From Bog-756 sp963812525 (GTDB lineage: Bacteria > Actinomycetota > Acidimicrobiia > Acidimicrobiales > RAAP-2): a DNA stretch of 64,000 bases. This document shows positions 36,427 to 44,046 of the stretch, in pieces. The stretch's first letter is position 1. Each line of letters begins with the position of its first letter. The position numbers and the translations under genes are program-made. Location of the stretch: the NCBI GenBank assembly GCA_963812525.1, contig CAWEVL010000011.1:1178001-1242000 (forward strand), given 5' to 3'. Below the pieces are notes generated by a model that saw only the letters and a list, made by a program, of their open reading frames with translations, ran no database searches and was not told where the DNA came from.

Positions 36427-36824
36427 GTCAAGGCCCGCCGGGCCCCAATTGGTGGTTTGCCAGTGATGGCCGGTGGTATCCACCGGAGCTGGCGGCGCAA
36501 CCGGTGCCCCCGCCTCCGAGCTACGCCCAGGGTCCTGGGACGGGCGGTTCCGGCGTGTGGCCCACCAATCCCTACCCAACCTTCGTGGCGCGTGCCACAA
36601 ACGGCTTGGCGGTGGCGTCGCTGGTGCTCGGGATCCTCTGGATCTACTGGGTCGGGTCGATCCTCGCGCTGGTGTTCGGATATGTCGCGATGATCCAGAT
36701 CCGGGAGCGAAACGAGGGCGGTCATGGCTTGGCCGTCGCTGGAATCGTTCTGGGTTGGGTCGGGGTGGGCATCGGCAGCATCGCCCTGGTCCTCGCGTTG
36801 ATCGCCGCGTGCACCGGGTCGTGA
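36423..36824 (+). CDS. W-Y-P-tagged DUF4190 membrane protein
   Basis: A 133-residue protein. N-W-W-F-A-S-D-G-R-W-Y-P-P at residues 9-21 is the same tag as in 3616-5025. After a Pro-rich linker the DUF4190 domain begins (N-G-L-A-V-A-S-L-V-L-G-I-L-W near residue 60) with two helices and Q-I-R-E-R-N-E between them. The start overlaps the previous stop, GGAAGG precedes it, and the next gene begins 2 nt after its stop. Confidence 0.8.
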   Translation: MSQGPPGPNWWFASDGRWYPPELAAQPVPPPPSYAQGPGTGGSGVWPTNPYPTFVARATNGLAVASLVLGILWIYWVGSILALVFGYVAMIQIRERNEGGHGLAVAGIVLGWVGVGIGSIALVLALIAACTGS

Positions 36825-36826
36825 CA

Positions 36827-37849
36827 ATGCTCGAACCGACTCAGGATTCTCTCCGATCCGGGCCCACTCAAGGGCATGTCGGAATCCTTGATCCCATGCG
36901 GCGACGGTGGGGTCTGGCCTTGCTGTGCACGGCTGCAGTCCTGGCTTCGGTGAGCAGCCTGTTCTTCGGAGCCTCCTCAAATTCGGATCCCGACGCCAAC
37001 TGGCAGGCCGGGATGTACCTCTTCGGTGCAGCATGGGCGTTCCTGGGGGCCACGGCCATCTGCGGAGCCATCTGGGCGAGACCTGCCACGGAAGCTCTCA
37101 GGAGAGACCGCGTCATGTTGGTCATCGGCGGTGCTGCTGCAGCCACCGTAGCTCTGGCTGGCGTAGCATCCACCTTGGCCCAGCTGCACTCGTGGTCGGA
37201 CCCAGTGTTCAACGTGGTACAGATTGGCTTGGCGGTGGCCGATCTCACACTCGGCACCCTGATTCTGGTCCTCGCCGCCCGCTACGGCAAGCATCGGGTC
37301 GCCCCTGGCGGTCATACCCCACTGGCGCCGCTGCTCGTGGCCGGCATCACATACCTGGGTCTCCTCTACGGAGATATCTATTACGCCACGTGGTTTGGCT
37401 ACTCACCACTGAACAGTGCCATGGCAGCGATCTTGCTAGGCGTCGGCTATGGCGGAATGGGCCTAGCCCTGTTGCTCGCTGCCCTCCTACGGCTGGGACC
37501 GGTCTACCGTCTTCTTGTCGCCGGCACCGCCCTGGTCGTGGTCGGCGTGGTCCAAGGAGTCTTTGACGGCGTCAACCTCCGGTCGAGCGTCGCCGCTGTT
37601 CTCTCGGTTGCTGAAGCCGCCGCCTTCTTCATCATTGCTGGTGTCTTGCTCGGTTCGGCGCTCCTCGTCCCGTCTCGCCGGGCACCCTCGGCCAATCGCC
37701 CCGCCGCCCCCCAGTGGCTACTACTGGATCGCGCACACGGTCTACCCGCTGACGACTCCACGCCGGCCCCACCGACGCCGCCGGGGTGGCTCCCTCCGGG
37801 TTGGCTCCCTCCCGACGCCCCACCCATTCCCCCCAGCCACGTGTCTTGA
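36827..37849 (+). CDS. Polytopic membrane protein with Pro-rich C-terminus
   Basis: A 340-residue protein with eight or so helices after a short cytoplasmic start (ATG 36827 lies 2 nt after the previous stop; ATG 36898 is a second candidate). The C-terminus holds P-P-G-W-L-P-P-G-W-L-P-P-D-A-P, a proline/tryptophan repeat reminiscent of the W-Y-P tags of its neighbours. No family recognised. Confidence 0.7.
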   Translation: MLEPTQDSLRSGPTQGHVGILDPMRRRWGLALLCTAAVLASVSSLFFGASSNSDPDANWQAGMYLFGAAWAFLGATAICGAIWARPATEALRRDRVMLVIGGAAAATVALAGVASTLAQLHSWSDPVFNVVQIGLAVADLTLGTLILVLAARYGKHRVAPGGHTPLAPLLVAGITYLGLLYGDIYYATWFGYSPLNSAMAAILLGVGYGGMGLALLLAALLRLGPVYRLLVAGTALVVVGVVQGVFDGVNLRSSVAAVLSVAEAAAFFIIAGVLLGSALLVPSRRAPSANRPAAPQWLLLDRAHGLPADDSTPAPPTPPGWLPPGWLPPDAPPIPPSHVS

Positions 37850-38146
37850 CTGACACTGGGAGCCGAGAACGCCGTGCAAGGGTGCCCCACTACGCTGGCT
37901 AGGCGGCGCCTGTGGCCTGCACTCGACCAGCACATTCGGTGCGTGTGGACAAGCTGGGGATCTAGGAGCTTCCACCCACCGTTGACTACTGAATCGGACG
38001 GTACGAAACGGCGAGTCTCGATGGTCCAGCCCGACCGAGCCCAGCGCTGTGGCGAAGCGGGCCGTTGATGGCGACGCCACCGATGAGTTCGACACGACGG
38101 CTGCGTCTTTCTCAGGAATGCATCGTCACTAGCCAAGGAGCACACC

Positions 38147-38764
38147 ATGGGCGAACTTATCGTGACCGAATTCGTGACACTCGACGGGGTGGCACAGGCG
38201 CCTGGAGGGCCCGACGAGGACCGCGACGGCGGTTTCGCGCACGGCGGGTGGCAGGCGCCGCTGGCCGACCAGGAGTCGGGCGGGGTCATATTCGAGCAAG
38301 CTGAGAGCATGGACGCCCTGCTTCTCGGACGAAGGACCTACGAGATCTTTGCCGACTACTGGCCAAGCGCTCCCAAGGAGATCCCGTTCGCCCGCCTGCT
38401 CAACGGCGTCCCCAAGTACGTTGCCAGCCGCACGCTCGCTGGCTCTCTCGCCTGGCAGGGGTCGACGCTCGTCGCCGGCGACCTCGCCGAGAACATCACC
38501 GCCCTCAAGGGTCGCCATGACGAAGTCCACGTCATCGGCAGTCTCGACCTCTTGCAGTCTCTGCTGCGCTTCGGCCTCGTCGACCGGATGAACCTGTGGG
38601 TGTACCCGCTGCTGCTCGGAAGCGGCAAGCAGGTGTTCGCCGACGGGACCGTGCCCACCGCGCTGCGCCTCACCGAATCGGTCACCTATCCGAGCGGCAC
38701 GCTCCACCTGACCTACGAGACCGCCGGCGTGCCCACGTACGGCAGCCTCGCCATCAAGGAGTAG
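38147..38764 (+). CDS. RibD C-terminal / dihydrofolate-reductase-fold protein
   Basis: A 205-residue protein of the YyaP/YqjY type: V-T-E-F-V-T-L-D-G-V-A-Q-A-P-G near residue 7, A-L-L-L-G-R-R-T-Y-E-I-F near 58, K-Y-V-A-S-R-T-L near 89, V-H-V-I-G-S-L-D-L near 127 and Y-P-L-L-L-G-S-G-K near 150. AAGGAG precedes the ATG. Substrate unknown. It is a distant paralogue of 8292-8840. Confidence 0.9.
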   Translation: MGELIVTEFVTLDGVAQAPGGPDEDRDGGFAHGGWQAPLADQESGGVIFEQAESMDALLLGRRTYEIFADYWPSAPKEIPFARLLNGVPKYVASRTLAGSLAWQGSTLVAGDLAENITALKGRHDEVHVIGSLDLLQSLLRFGLVDRMNLWVYPLLLGSGKQVFADGTVPTALRLTESVTYPSGTLHLTYETAGVPTYGSLAIKE

Positions 38765-38774
38765 GACCGGCCTC

Positions 38775-38840
38775 TGAACCGGGTCGGTGGCGGTTAGTGA
38801 CCATCCCTCAACAGCACTTCTGGGTGCATGAGGCGTGATT
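38775..38840 (+). repeat. Dispersed structured repeat, head and tail only
   Basis: A head GGTCGGTGGCGGTTA is joined directly to the tail CACTTCTGGGTGCATGA, so the arms and hairpin have been lost. It lies between two convergent genes. Confidence 0.45.
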
Positions 38841-39349
38841 CAGCGATCGTGAAGGATCTTCGTTACATCCCAGCGGTGGTGGTACGCGTCGTGTGCATTC
38901 GAAGCGACGACATCGGCCAGCTCCATCGCGCCGCGTTCTGAGTGCAGCAGGACGATTCCAGCGGGATCTGCCTCATCGACAGCGCTGAGCCAATTCTCAA
39001 CGGCGATGCGAAACGACCACCTCGCCCCTTGAAGAGCTACATCGTTGTAGTGCCTGGATTCGGCGAGTAAATCGGGGTCATAGGGGACGATGTGCGCGTC
39101 CGCACCTCTTGCTACGGCGACCAGCCGCTCCGCCCAGATCCGGGTGTTGTCGGTCATGTGCGAGATGTAGCCGGAAACATTCCACCCAAGCGCCGGCAGT
39201 CGCTCGGTTCCGGTTGCGCCCGTCACGAGCTCGTCGATCGAGTCAGGGAGATTGCGCATCAGCAAGGTCGTGGCTGGGAGCGCCGTTGCCCACGTGAACC
39301 CACATTCACGACACGGGTCGCCATAGAGCGGTGCACCCCAGTTGTCCAT
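38840..39349 (-). CDS. DinB-family protein
   Basis: A 169-residue four-helix protein. It opens with G-D-P-C-R-E-C-G-F-T-W, a known start of one actinobacterial DinB branch, then G-W-N-V-S-G-Y-I-S-H-M-T-D-N-T-R-I-W-A-E near residue 58, and ends with N-A-H-D-A-Y-H-H-R-W-D-V. The histidines could hold a metal ion. The upstream frame to 39406 was not used since family members begin near M-D-N-W. Confidence 0.8.
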   Translation of the reverse strand: MDNWGAPLYGDPCRECGFTWATALPATTLLMRNLPDSIDELVTGATGTERLPALGWNVSGYISHMTDNTRIWAERLVAVARGADAHIVPYDPDLLAESRHYNDVALQGARWSFRIAVENWLSAVDEADPAGIVLLHSERGAMELADVVASNAHDAYHHRWDVTKILHDR

Positions 39350-39408
39350 CCCAGAAGTGTCCCACTCAGCGATACCTATCCGCGCCATGGCAGTAGATGT
39401 CCCCAAAC

Positions 39409-39603
39409 ACCTGGGTCAGTGGAACACCCTGGCCGTTCCGGGCACCAACTCCCCTCACTCCCACAGCCGGTCGTCGTGACCTCGGGACGTCTACGGCTGA
39501 GGGTGATGACAGTCAGCCCAGAAGCTGGCCATAGCGCCATGAGGACTGGATGGCACCCCTGCCGTCCAACGGCACATCCCTTGGCATGTGGACAACCGGG
39601 CCA
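39409..39603 (+). repeat. Dispersed structured repeat, reference copy
   Basis: Order of parts: head GGGTCAGTGGAACACC; 5' arm GGCCGTTCCGGGC (39431-39443); inner hairpin GACCTCGG/CTGAGG (39478-39485, 39497-39502), where one C-G pair of other copies is a G-T pair; 3' arm GCCCAGAAGCTGGCC (39516-39530), which pairs with the 5' arm with one mismatch and bulges; tail GATGGCACCCCTGCC, CCAACGGCAC and GGCATGTGGACAAC. Total about 195 bp. Confidence 0.75.
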
Positions 39604-39673
39604 TCCACTGAAGTTCGCTCCTTCTTGCGCCGATACATTCTCCAACGGCAACCCCATCGGAGCGAAGAAGCAC

Positions 39674-39943
39674 ATGAGCAGCGTGACGAAGAATGCGCTT
39701 GAAGTTGCCGGATTCGCCTTCCTCTGCTTCACCATATTGGAGTTCCAGATTGCAGTGCGCCGTAGCTCAACGCCCCGGGACGCCAAGCCTGAGGCCGCAG
39801 GTTCTTGGTCGTACCACAAGCAGTGGGAACGGATCTGGTACGACGGGACCTGTGGAACTTGGGTGACGGCGGTCCGAGCAGTCGTGGCGGTAGTGGTGAT
39901 CGTTGCGCTCGTCCTGGCACTCGTATCAGCTCTGGTTGGCTAA
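39674..39943 (+). CDS. Small two-helix membrane protein
   Basis: An 89-residue protein. An N-terminal helix (residues 9-26) is followed by a charged loop with S-Y-H-K-Q-W-E-R-I-W-Y-D and a strongly hydrophobic C-terminal helix (V-A-V-V-V-I-V-A-L-V). GAAG lies before ATG 39674. No family recognised. Confidence 0.55.
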   Translation: MSSVTKNALEVAGFAFLCFTILEFQIAVRRSSTPRDAKPEAAGSWSYHKQWERIWYDGTCGTWVTAVRAVVAVVVIVALVLALVSALVG

Positions 39944-40001
39944 CACCCCTGTCCCTGATCGCCGGATGGGCGGGGCGGAACAGAACGGACCTTGCGGTGC
40001 A

Positions 40002-40562
40002 ATGCTCGATCGCATGGTCCGGCGGACTCCACTCGCCCTAGTGGCACCTCTGCTGCTCTTAGCAGGATGCAATTCATCGAGTACCGCCCTACCGCCAACT
40101 CCGGTTTTCGCCTGTTCGCTCCTGACGGCGAAAGAAGCGGCATCCGTAGTTGCAACCGGTATCTCTTCACTTCACAACCAAACGCCCGTCAATGACCAGA
40201 CGTACTGCTCATATCCGGGTGACCACGAGGGCGAGATGCTCGAAACGAACGTTTCTTGGTTCAAGAAGGAGTTGGCCAGCTTCACCCAAGTACATAGTCT
40301 CTACACCTTGCGTGCACCTGGAAAGGCGCCCTCTGGTGCGACGATTCCTGCACCCGTCTACACGTCGCTGACCGTGGATGGCGTTCCGGCGTACTGGCTC
40401 GGACGCACGCCGGGTTCAACGCCGATCTCAGCGCGGGGAACTGCCGACTATCCATCGCAGATCAGCGCCACGAAGCACGGATATGTCGTCATTCTCACGT
40501 CGACGGGGTTGTCCGAGGCTCAGGAGGCAAAGGCCTTGGGCATCATGCTCCGACGGCTCTAG
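40002..40562 (+). CDS. Putative lipoprotein, DUF3558-like appearance
   Basis: A 186-residue exported protein. Signal A-P-L-L-L-L-A-G-C gives a lipobox with Cys near residue 23. The mature domain has A-C-S-L-L-T-A-K-E-A-A-S near 36 and T-Y-C-S-Y near 67, the arrangement of actinobacterial DUF3558/sensor lipoproteins with one disulphide. Alternative starts at 40002 and 40014. Weak upstream signals. Confidence 0.7.
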   Translation: MLDRMVRRTPLALVAPLLLLAGCNSSSTALPPTPVFACSLLTAKEAASVVATGISSLHNQTPVNDQTYCSYPGDHEGEMLETNVSWFKKELASFTQVHSLYTLRAPGKAPSGATIPAPVYTSLTVDGVPAYWLGRTPGSTPISARGTADYPSQISATKHGYVVILTSTGLSEAQEAKALGIMLRRL

Positions 40563-40745
40563 GCATGGTTCCCGACCTACGGGCGTCGGTACCGGGTAGG
40601 TGAGGCATGTAGCAGGTTGGGAACGGCGGTACCACAAAATCGAGCCTCTCTTCGATGAGCCATTGGGCGCGTCCTCCGGTCCAAATATCTCCGGAGAACA
40701 GGCACACGTCGAACTCCCGGGCCGCGGTCAGGATCCCGTCGGCGC
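40560..40745 (-). pseudogene. Short protein-like remnant downstream of TetR gene
   Basis: In a frame different from the TetR gene the minus strand reads F-D-V-C-L-F-S-G-D-I-W-T-G-G, then E-E-R-L-D-F-V-V-P-P-F-P. No start codon and no recognised family; it may be a decayed gene end or chance. Confidence 0.2.
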
Positions 40746-41285
40746 TTGTTCTAGCAACGAGGCGAACAACTCATAGGCACGCGTGACGCCGACACTGTCA
40801 CCCGATGCCAGGAGATCGAGAAGAAGACCGCGAGTCACTGCCACTCCCAGTCGGGCGACTACCCGTGCCTCGTCACGTTCCACTCCCGACCTGGTCAGCG
40901 AATCGACAATGGGTGAGATCCAACCTTCAAGCGCTTCTTCCAGGAATCCATCTGTGCCCGGGCGGCCGAGCAGCGCATGTACGTAGATTTCGAAAAAGAG
41001 CCGCTCTTGGGCACGTAGCGACGGATCGATGAGCCGATCCCACTCGCGGCGCGCAGCGTCCGCTGTGAATGACTCCCAGGCAATCATCTCGTGCTCGCGC
41101 CGTTCCACTTCGCGCACCACGGCGACGAGCAAGCCCTCTCGCGATCCGAAGTGGTAGATGAGCATCCGGTGGCTGGTTCCGATGGCGGACGCGATCTCCC
41201 GGAGGCTCAGGTCCACGATCCCCTTGTCCAGGGCGTGCTCGACCGCCGCGTCGAGCAGCCGATCTTTCGGTTGCACCGTGACCAT
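40728..41285 (-). CDS. TetR-family transcriptional regulator
   Basis: A 185-residue protein. The helix-turn-helix is V-D-L-S-L-R-E-I-A-S-A-I-G-T-S-H-R-M-L-I-Y-H-F at about residues 24-46, with G-S-R-E-G-L-L after it, as in TetR repressors. The C-terminal domain would bind an inducer. It is divergent from the SRPBCC gene at 41346; the 60-bp gap holds two abutting perfect palindromes covering its own -10 box, so it very likely represses itself and its neighbour. Confidence 0.9.
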   Translation of the reverse strand: MVTVQPKDRLLDAAVEHALDKGIVDLSLREIASAIGTSHRMLIYHFGSREGLLVAVVREVERREHEMIAWESFTADAARREWDRLIDPSLRAQERLFFEIYVHALLGRPGTDGFLEEALEGWISPIVDSLTRSGVERDEARVVARLGVAVTRGLLLDLLASGDSVGVTRAYELFASLLEQAPTGS

Positions 41286-41292
41286 GCCTCAT

Positions 41293-41324
41293 TGTACCAT
41301 ATGGTACATGTACCATATGGTACA
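41293..41324. promoter_or_regulatory. Tandem palindromic operator, divergent TetR/SRPBCC promoter
   Basis: TGTACCATATGGTACA, a perfect 16-bp palindrome, occurs twice without a gap at 41293-41308 and 41309-41324. On the minus strand the TetR gene's -10-like TACAAT (41291-41296) overlaps the first palindrome and ends 5 nt before its ATG. The second palindrome covers the start of the SRPBCC promoter side. This is the classical layout of a TetR autoregulatory operator. Confidence 0.85.
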
Positions 41325-41345
41325 GGTAGAGAGGAGCGAGGTCAG

Positions 41346-41825
41346 ATGAGCGAGTTACACGTTGAGGCCGAGGGCACGACCTTCGCAGAAGTGGACACCG
41401 TCTGGGCACTTGTGGCCGATGCCAACACGTATGCGCAGTGGGGTCCTTGGAACGACGGCGGGTACGACCCTCCAGCCAAGGGTCCCTCCCGCCCAGGATC
41501 CATTCAGTGGTTCCGCTTCGGTCGACGCACCACGTCCGTCGAGAAGATTATCGAGGTCGATCCGCCCAAGAGGATCGTCTACACGGTGGAACGCGGCCTC
41601 CCGGTGAAGAACTACCGGGCGGAAGTCACGCTGACACCGAACGTTCCCGGCGGCACGTCGATTCGATGGGCAGCGACGTGGGAAAGCACGCTGATGGGGC
41701 GACTTGTGCACCGGAAGCTCCAGACGGTGTATCGACAGATCATGGACGCCCTCGTTGCCGCAACGGACAGTCAACGTGCCGCTGACGGGAGTGAGCAACA
41801 GAGCATCGAAGCAGAGCGTTCGTAG
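41346..41825 (+). CDS. SRPBCC (START-like) family protein
   Basis: A 159-residue hydrophobic-cavity protein: an opening strand then A-E-V-D-T-V-W-A-L-V-A-D-A-N-T-Y-A-Q-W near residue 14, P-G-S-I-Q-W-F near 53, I-E-V-D-P-P-K-R-I-V-Y near 73 and a long C-terminal helix. The family binds hydrophobic ligands. GAGAGGAG lies 8-10 nt before ATG 41346. Control by the adjacent TetR suggests a role linked to a ligand or xenobiotic. Confidence 0.85.
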   Translation: MSELHVEAEGTTFAEVDTVWALVADANTYAQWGPWNDGGYDPPAKGPSRPGSIQWFRFGRRTTSVEKIIEVDPPKRIVYTVERGLPVKNYRAEVTLTPNVPGGTSIRWAATWESTLMGRLVHRKLQTVYRQIMDALVAATDSQRAADGSEQQSIEAERS

Positions 41826-42191
41826 TCAGAGCGGGTTTGCGCTTTCCGCCCTGCAGGGACAAGTCCGAAGTTCGATGTGCCAGCTCCGCCAACGGCACAG
41901 ATGAAGGTCCGTTCGGGTGGAACCGAGTCGTTGACTACGTCGGGACGCACCGCCAGTGCTGACCGTGACAAAGCCAACAGGCGCGACGGTCAGGACTCCG
42001 ACCACTGGAACTGGCATTTTGTGCATCGACCCTGCCATTGAGGAGTTCCAGGGTCCTTGGATCTCTCGAAATGCGTAGCAATCTCCACGCTGCCGCAGTG
42101 CGGGCAGGAGTCATGCTCGGGCTTGGTCACGACTTGGACGCTACACCCGCGATAGCGATTAGAGCATCACCTTCCCCTCCCACCGCCACCG

Positions 42192-42827
42192 TCAGCGCAG
42201 AAGGGTGGCAACCACATTGATGACCAGCGCAACAATCACTGCTCCATACAGATAGGACAGCATGGCGTGGACGAGCGCCACTCTCCGAATGCTCTTGATG
42301 GTCAGATTGGTGTCTGACACTTGAAATGTCATCCCGATGGTCAAGGCTAAGTAGGCGAAGTCCAGATAGGTGGGCGGGTCTTCCTCGTTGAAGTCGATCC
42401 CCCCGACGGGCCTGGCGTAAAAGGTACGGGCGTAGCGCAGGGTGAACACGGTGTGCACGAGTGCCCATGTCAGGGCGACACTGAGAACTCCCAAAGTGAT
42501 CAGATACGCCTTCATGCCCCCGGTTGCGTGGGAGGCTTTAATCAGTACCAAGCCGACGGCCGCAAGCAACGCCACCCCCGACGAGAGCACGATGACTTCC
42601 GACAAGTGGACACTCGTATCCTCGCGACTGGCGTGACTTCTCGTTTCATCCGCGTCGAGCCTCGAAACGGACATCCAGATCCATGCCATGAGACAAACGG
42701 CGCCAGCGTTCCACCCGATGAGCACGGATGCCTGCCACGTTGTGAACGACAACGAGACCGCGCCCGCAACCGCGCCCAGTGACGCTGCAGTCGCTACCCG
42801 AACGCCAGCCTTTGAGGTGAGATGCAA
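42192..42827 (-). CDS. DUF1345 membrane protein
   Basis: A 211-residue protein with four to five helices. The DUF1345 motif is Y-L-D-F-A-Y-L-A-L-T-I-G-M-T-F-Q-V-S-D-T near residue 152, followed by I-R-R-V-A-L-V-H-A-M-L-S-Y. Start is TTG 42827, 3 nt after the stop of the upstream regulator, so it is the second gene of an operon. Function unknown. Confidence 0.8.
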   Translation of the reverse strand: MHLTSKAGVRVATAASLGAVAGAVSLSFTTWQASVLIGWNAGAVCLMAWIWMSVSRLDADETRSHASREDTSVHLSEVIVLSSGVALLAAVGLVLIKASHATGGMKAYLITLGVLSVALTWALVHTVFTLRYARTFYARPVGGIDFNEEDPPTYLDFAYLALTIGMTFQVSDTNLTIKSIRRVALVHAMLSYLYGAVIVALVINVVATLLR

Positions 42828-42830
42828 TGC

Positions 42831-43139
42831 TCAGCCGAGCGCCTTCCGAGGCCTCCGAGAGCTCGTCGAGCCGACGAGCAGCTTCAACAGCTCCCCGATG
42901 GTCTGCTGGCGCCCCACGGCCTCGCCAAGTGGCGCATCCACCTCTATGTGGTAGCGGTTCCGGCGACCGTCCCTCTCCTTTGCCACATACCCCCCGGCAA
43001 TGAGATCGGCCACAATGGCAAACGCGCTCCGCTCCGTGATGTCGAGCGTCGAAGCGATGTCGCGGAGTCGTACCCCCGGATCATGGGCGATACAAACGAG
43101 TACTCGGGCGTGGTTCGTAAGAAAGCTCCAACGGGGCAT
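42831..43139 (-). CDS. MarR-like winged-helix regulator
   Basis: A 102-residue DNA-binding protein. V-R-L-R-D-I-A-S-T-L-D-I-T-E-R-S-A-F-A-I-V-A-D-L near residues 23-46 is the helix-turn-helix, followed by G-Y-V-A-K-E-R-D-G-R-R-N-R-Y, the usual wing. It starts at ATG 43139 with a TATGAT box 6 nt upstream. It is followed directly by the DUF1345 gene, which it probably controls. Confidence 0.8.
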   Translation of the reverse strand: MPRWSFLTNHARVLVCIAHDPGVRLRDIASTLDITERSAFAIVADLIAGGYVAKERDGRRNRYHIEVDAPLGEAVGRQQTIGELLKLLVGSTSSRRPRKALG

Positions 43140-43145
43140 GACGGA

Positions 43146-43151
43146 ATCATA
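43146..43151 (-). promoter_or_regulatory. -10-like TATGAT, leaderless promoter
   Basis: TATGAT ends 6 nt before ATG 43139 on the minus strand. Confidence 0.5.
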
Positions 43152-43160
43152 GCTTAACTA

Positions 43161-43194
43161 TTCATGAACTAGCTTGCTTGTTTTCAATAACTAG
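43161..43194 (+). promoter_or_regulatory. Two direct repeats TTCANNAACTAG
   Basis: TTCATGAACTAG (43161-43172) and TTCAATAACTAG (43183-43194) are 22 bp apart, two helical turns, just upstream of the -10 box of the MarR-like gene. The first also lies in a near-palindrome. A regulator-binding site is likely. Confidence 0.55.
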
Positions 43195-43329
43195 AGTACG
43201 GTCTCACATATCGGGATCAGTCTCATCTGATCTCCGAGGAAATAAGAGCCGGTCGACTTGCCCTCATGGCACCTTCGCCCGGGTCGGTGCAGCGTGCATC
43301 GGTCTTACCTACGTTTGAGGAGACACTCG

Positions 43330-43923
43330 ATGCAACGCAAGACATTTGATTCTCTAGTCAGCGCGGCCGGACTGCTGTTGGTCGCCGTTCTGTTGGTCGC
43401 CGGTGGACTGCTCACCTGGACCAGCAGCTACATCAACAATGAAGTACACACCCAGCTCGCTGCCCAGCAAATCTTCTTCCCGCCGGCCAATAGTCCGGCG
43501 GTCGCTGCTCCCGAATTCCAGGCTATGCGCCAGTACGGCGGACAGCAGATGACGACCGGCGCACAGGCGGAGGTCTACGCCGACCACTTCATCGCCAACC
43601 ACCTCAAGGTGATCGGTGGCGGCAAGACTTACGCCCAGCTGTCCACCGAGTCCCTTGCTCAGCCCACCAATGCCAAGCTGGCCACACAGGTCGAGACGGT
43701 GTTCAAGGGTGAGACGCTCCGCGGCCTGCTGCTCAACGCCTATGCCTTCGGGACCATGGGCATGATTGCCGGAATCGCGGCTGTTGTCGCCTTCGTTGGG
43801 GCCGGCCTCCTTCTCATCTTGTGCCTGCTCGGAATCCTCCACGCTCGTCGGGTATCGCCCACCGAGGAGCTTCTCCACACCGATGCCAGCACTCCCCGCC
43901 AGTTGGAGCCGGTCGGAGTCTGA
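43330..43923 (+). CDS. LigA-like actinobacterial membrane protein
   Basis: A 197-residue protein with helices at about 10-31 and 140-175. The outer part shows A-A-Q-Q-I-F-F-P-P and H-F-I-A-N-H-L-K, then V-F-K-G-E-T-L-R-G-L-L-L-N-A-Y-A-F before the second helix. Actinobacterial homologues are often misannotated as aromatic ring-opening dioxygenase LigA. Start ATG 43330, preceded by GAGGAG. Real function unknown. Confidence 0.8.
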   Translation: MQRKTFDSLVSAAGLLLVAVLLVAGGLLTWTSSYINNEVHTQLAAQQIFFPPANSPAVAAPEFQAMRQYGGQQMTTGAQAEVYADHFIANHLKVIGGGKTYAQLSTESLAQPTNAKLATQVETVFKGETLRGLLLNAYAFGTMGMIAGIAAVVAFVGAGLLLILCLLGILHARRVSPTEELLHTDASTPRQLEPVGV

Positions 43924-44046
43924 CTTTATCCGTGACCCACCGGTGACCAGGGCAACCTGAACAACTCACCGGTGGGTTCCGTCGCTGGCGTCGGACTGCC
44001 GACGAGCGGCACCCCCACTCCCCTTCCCATGCAGAAAGAAGTTCCG

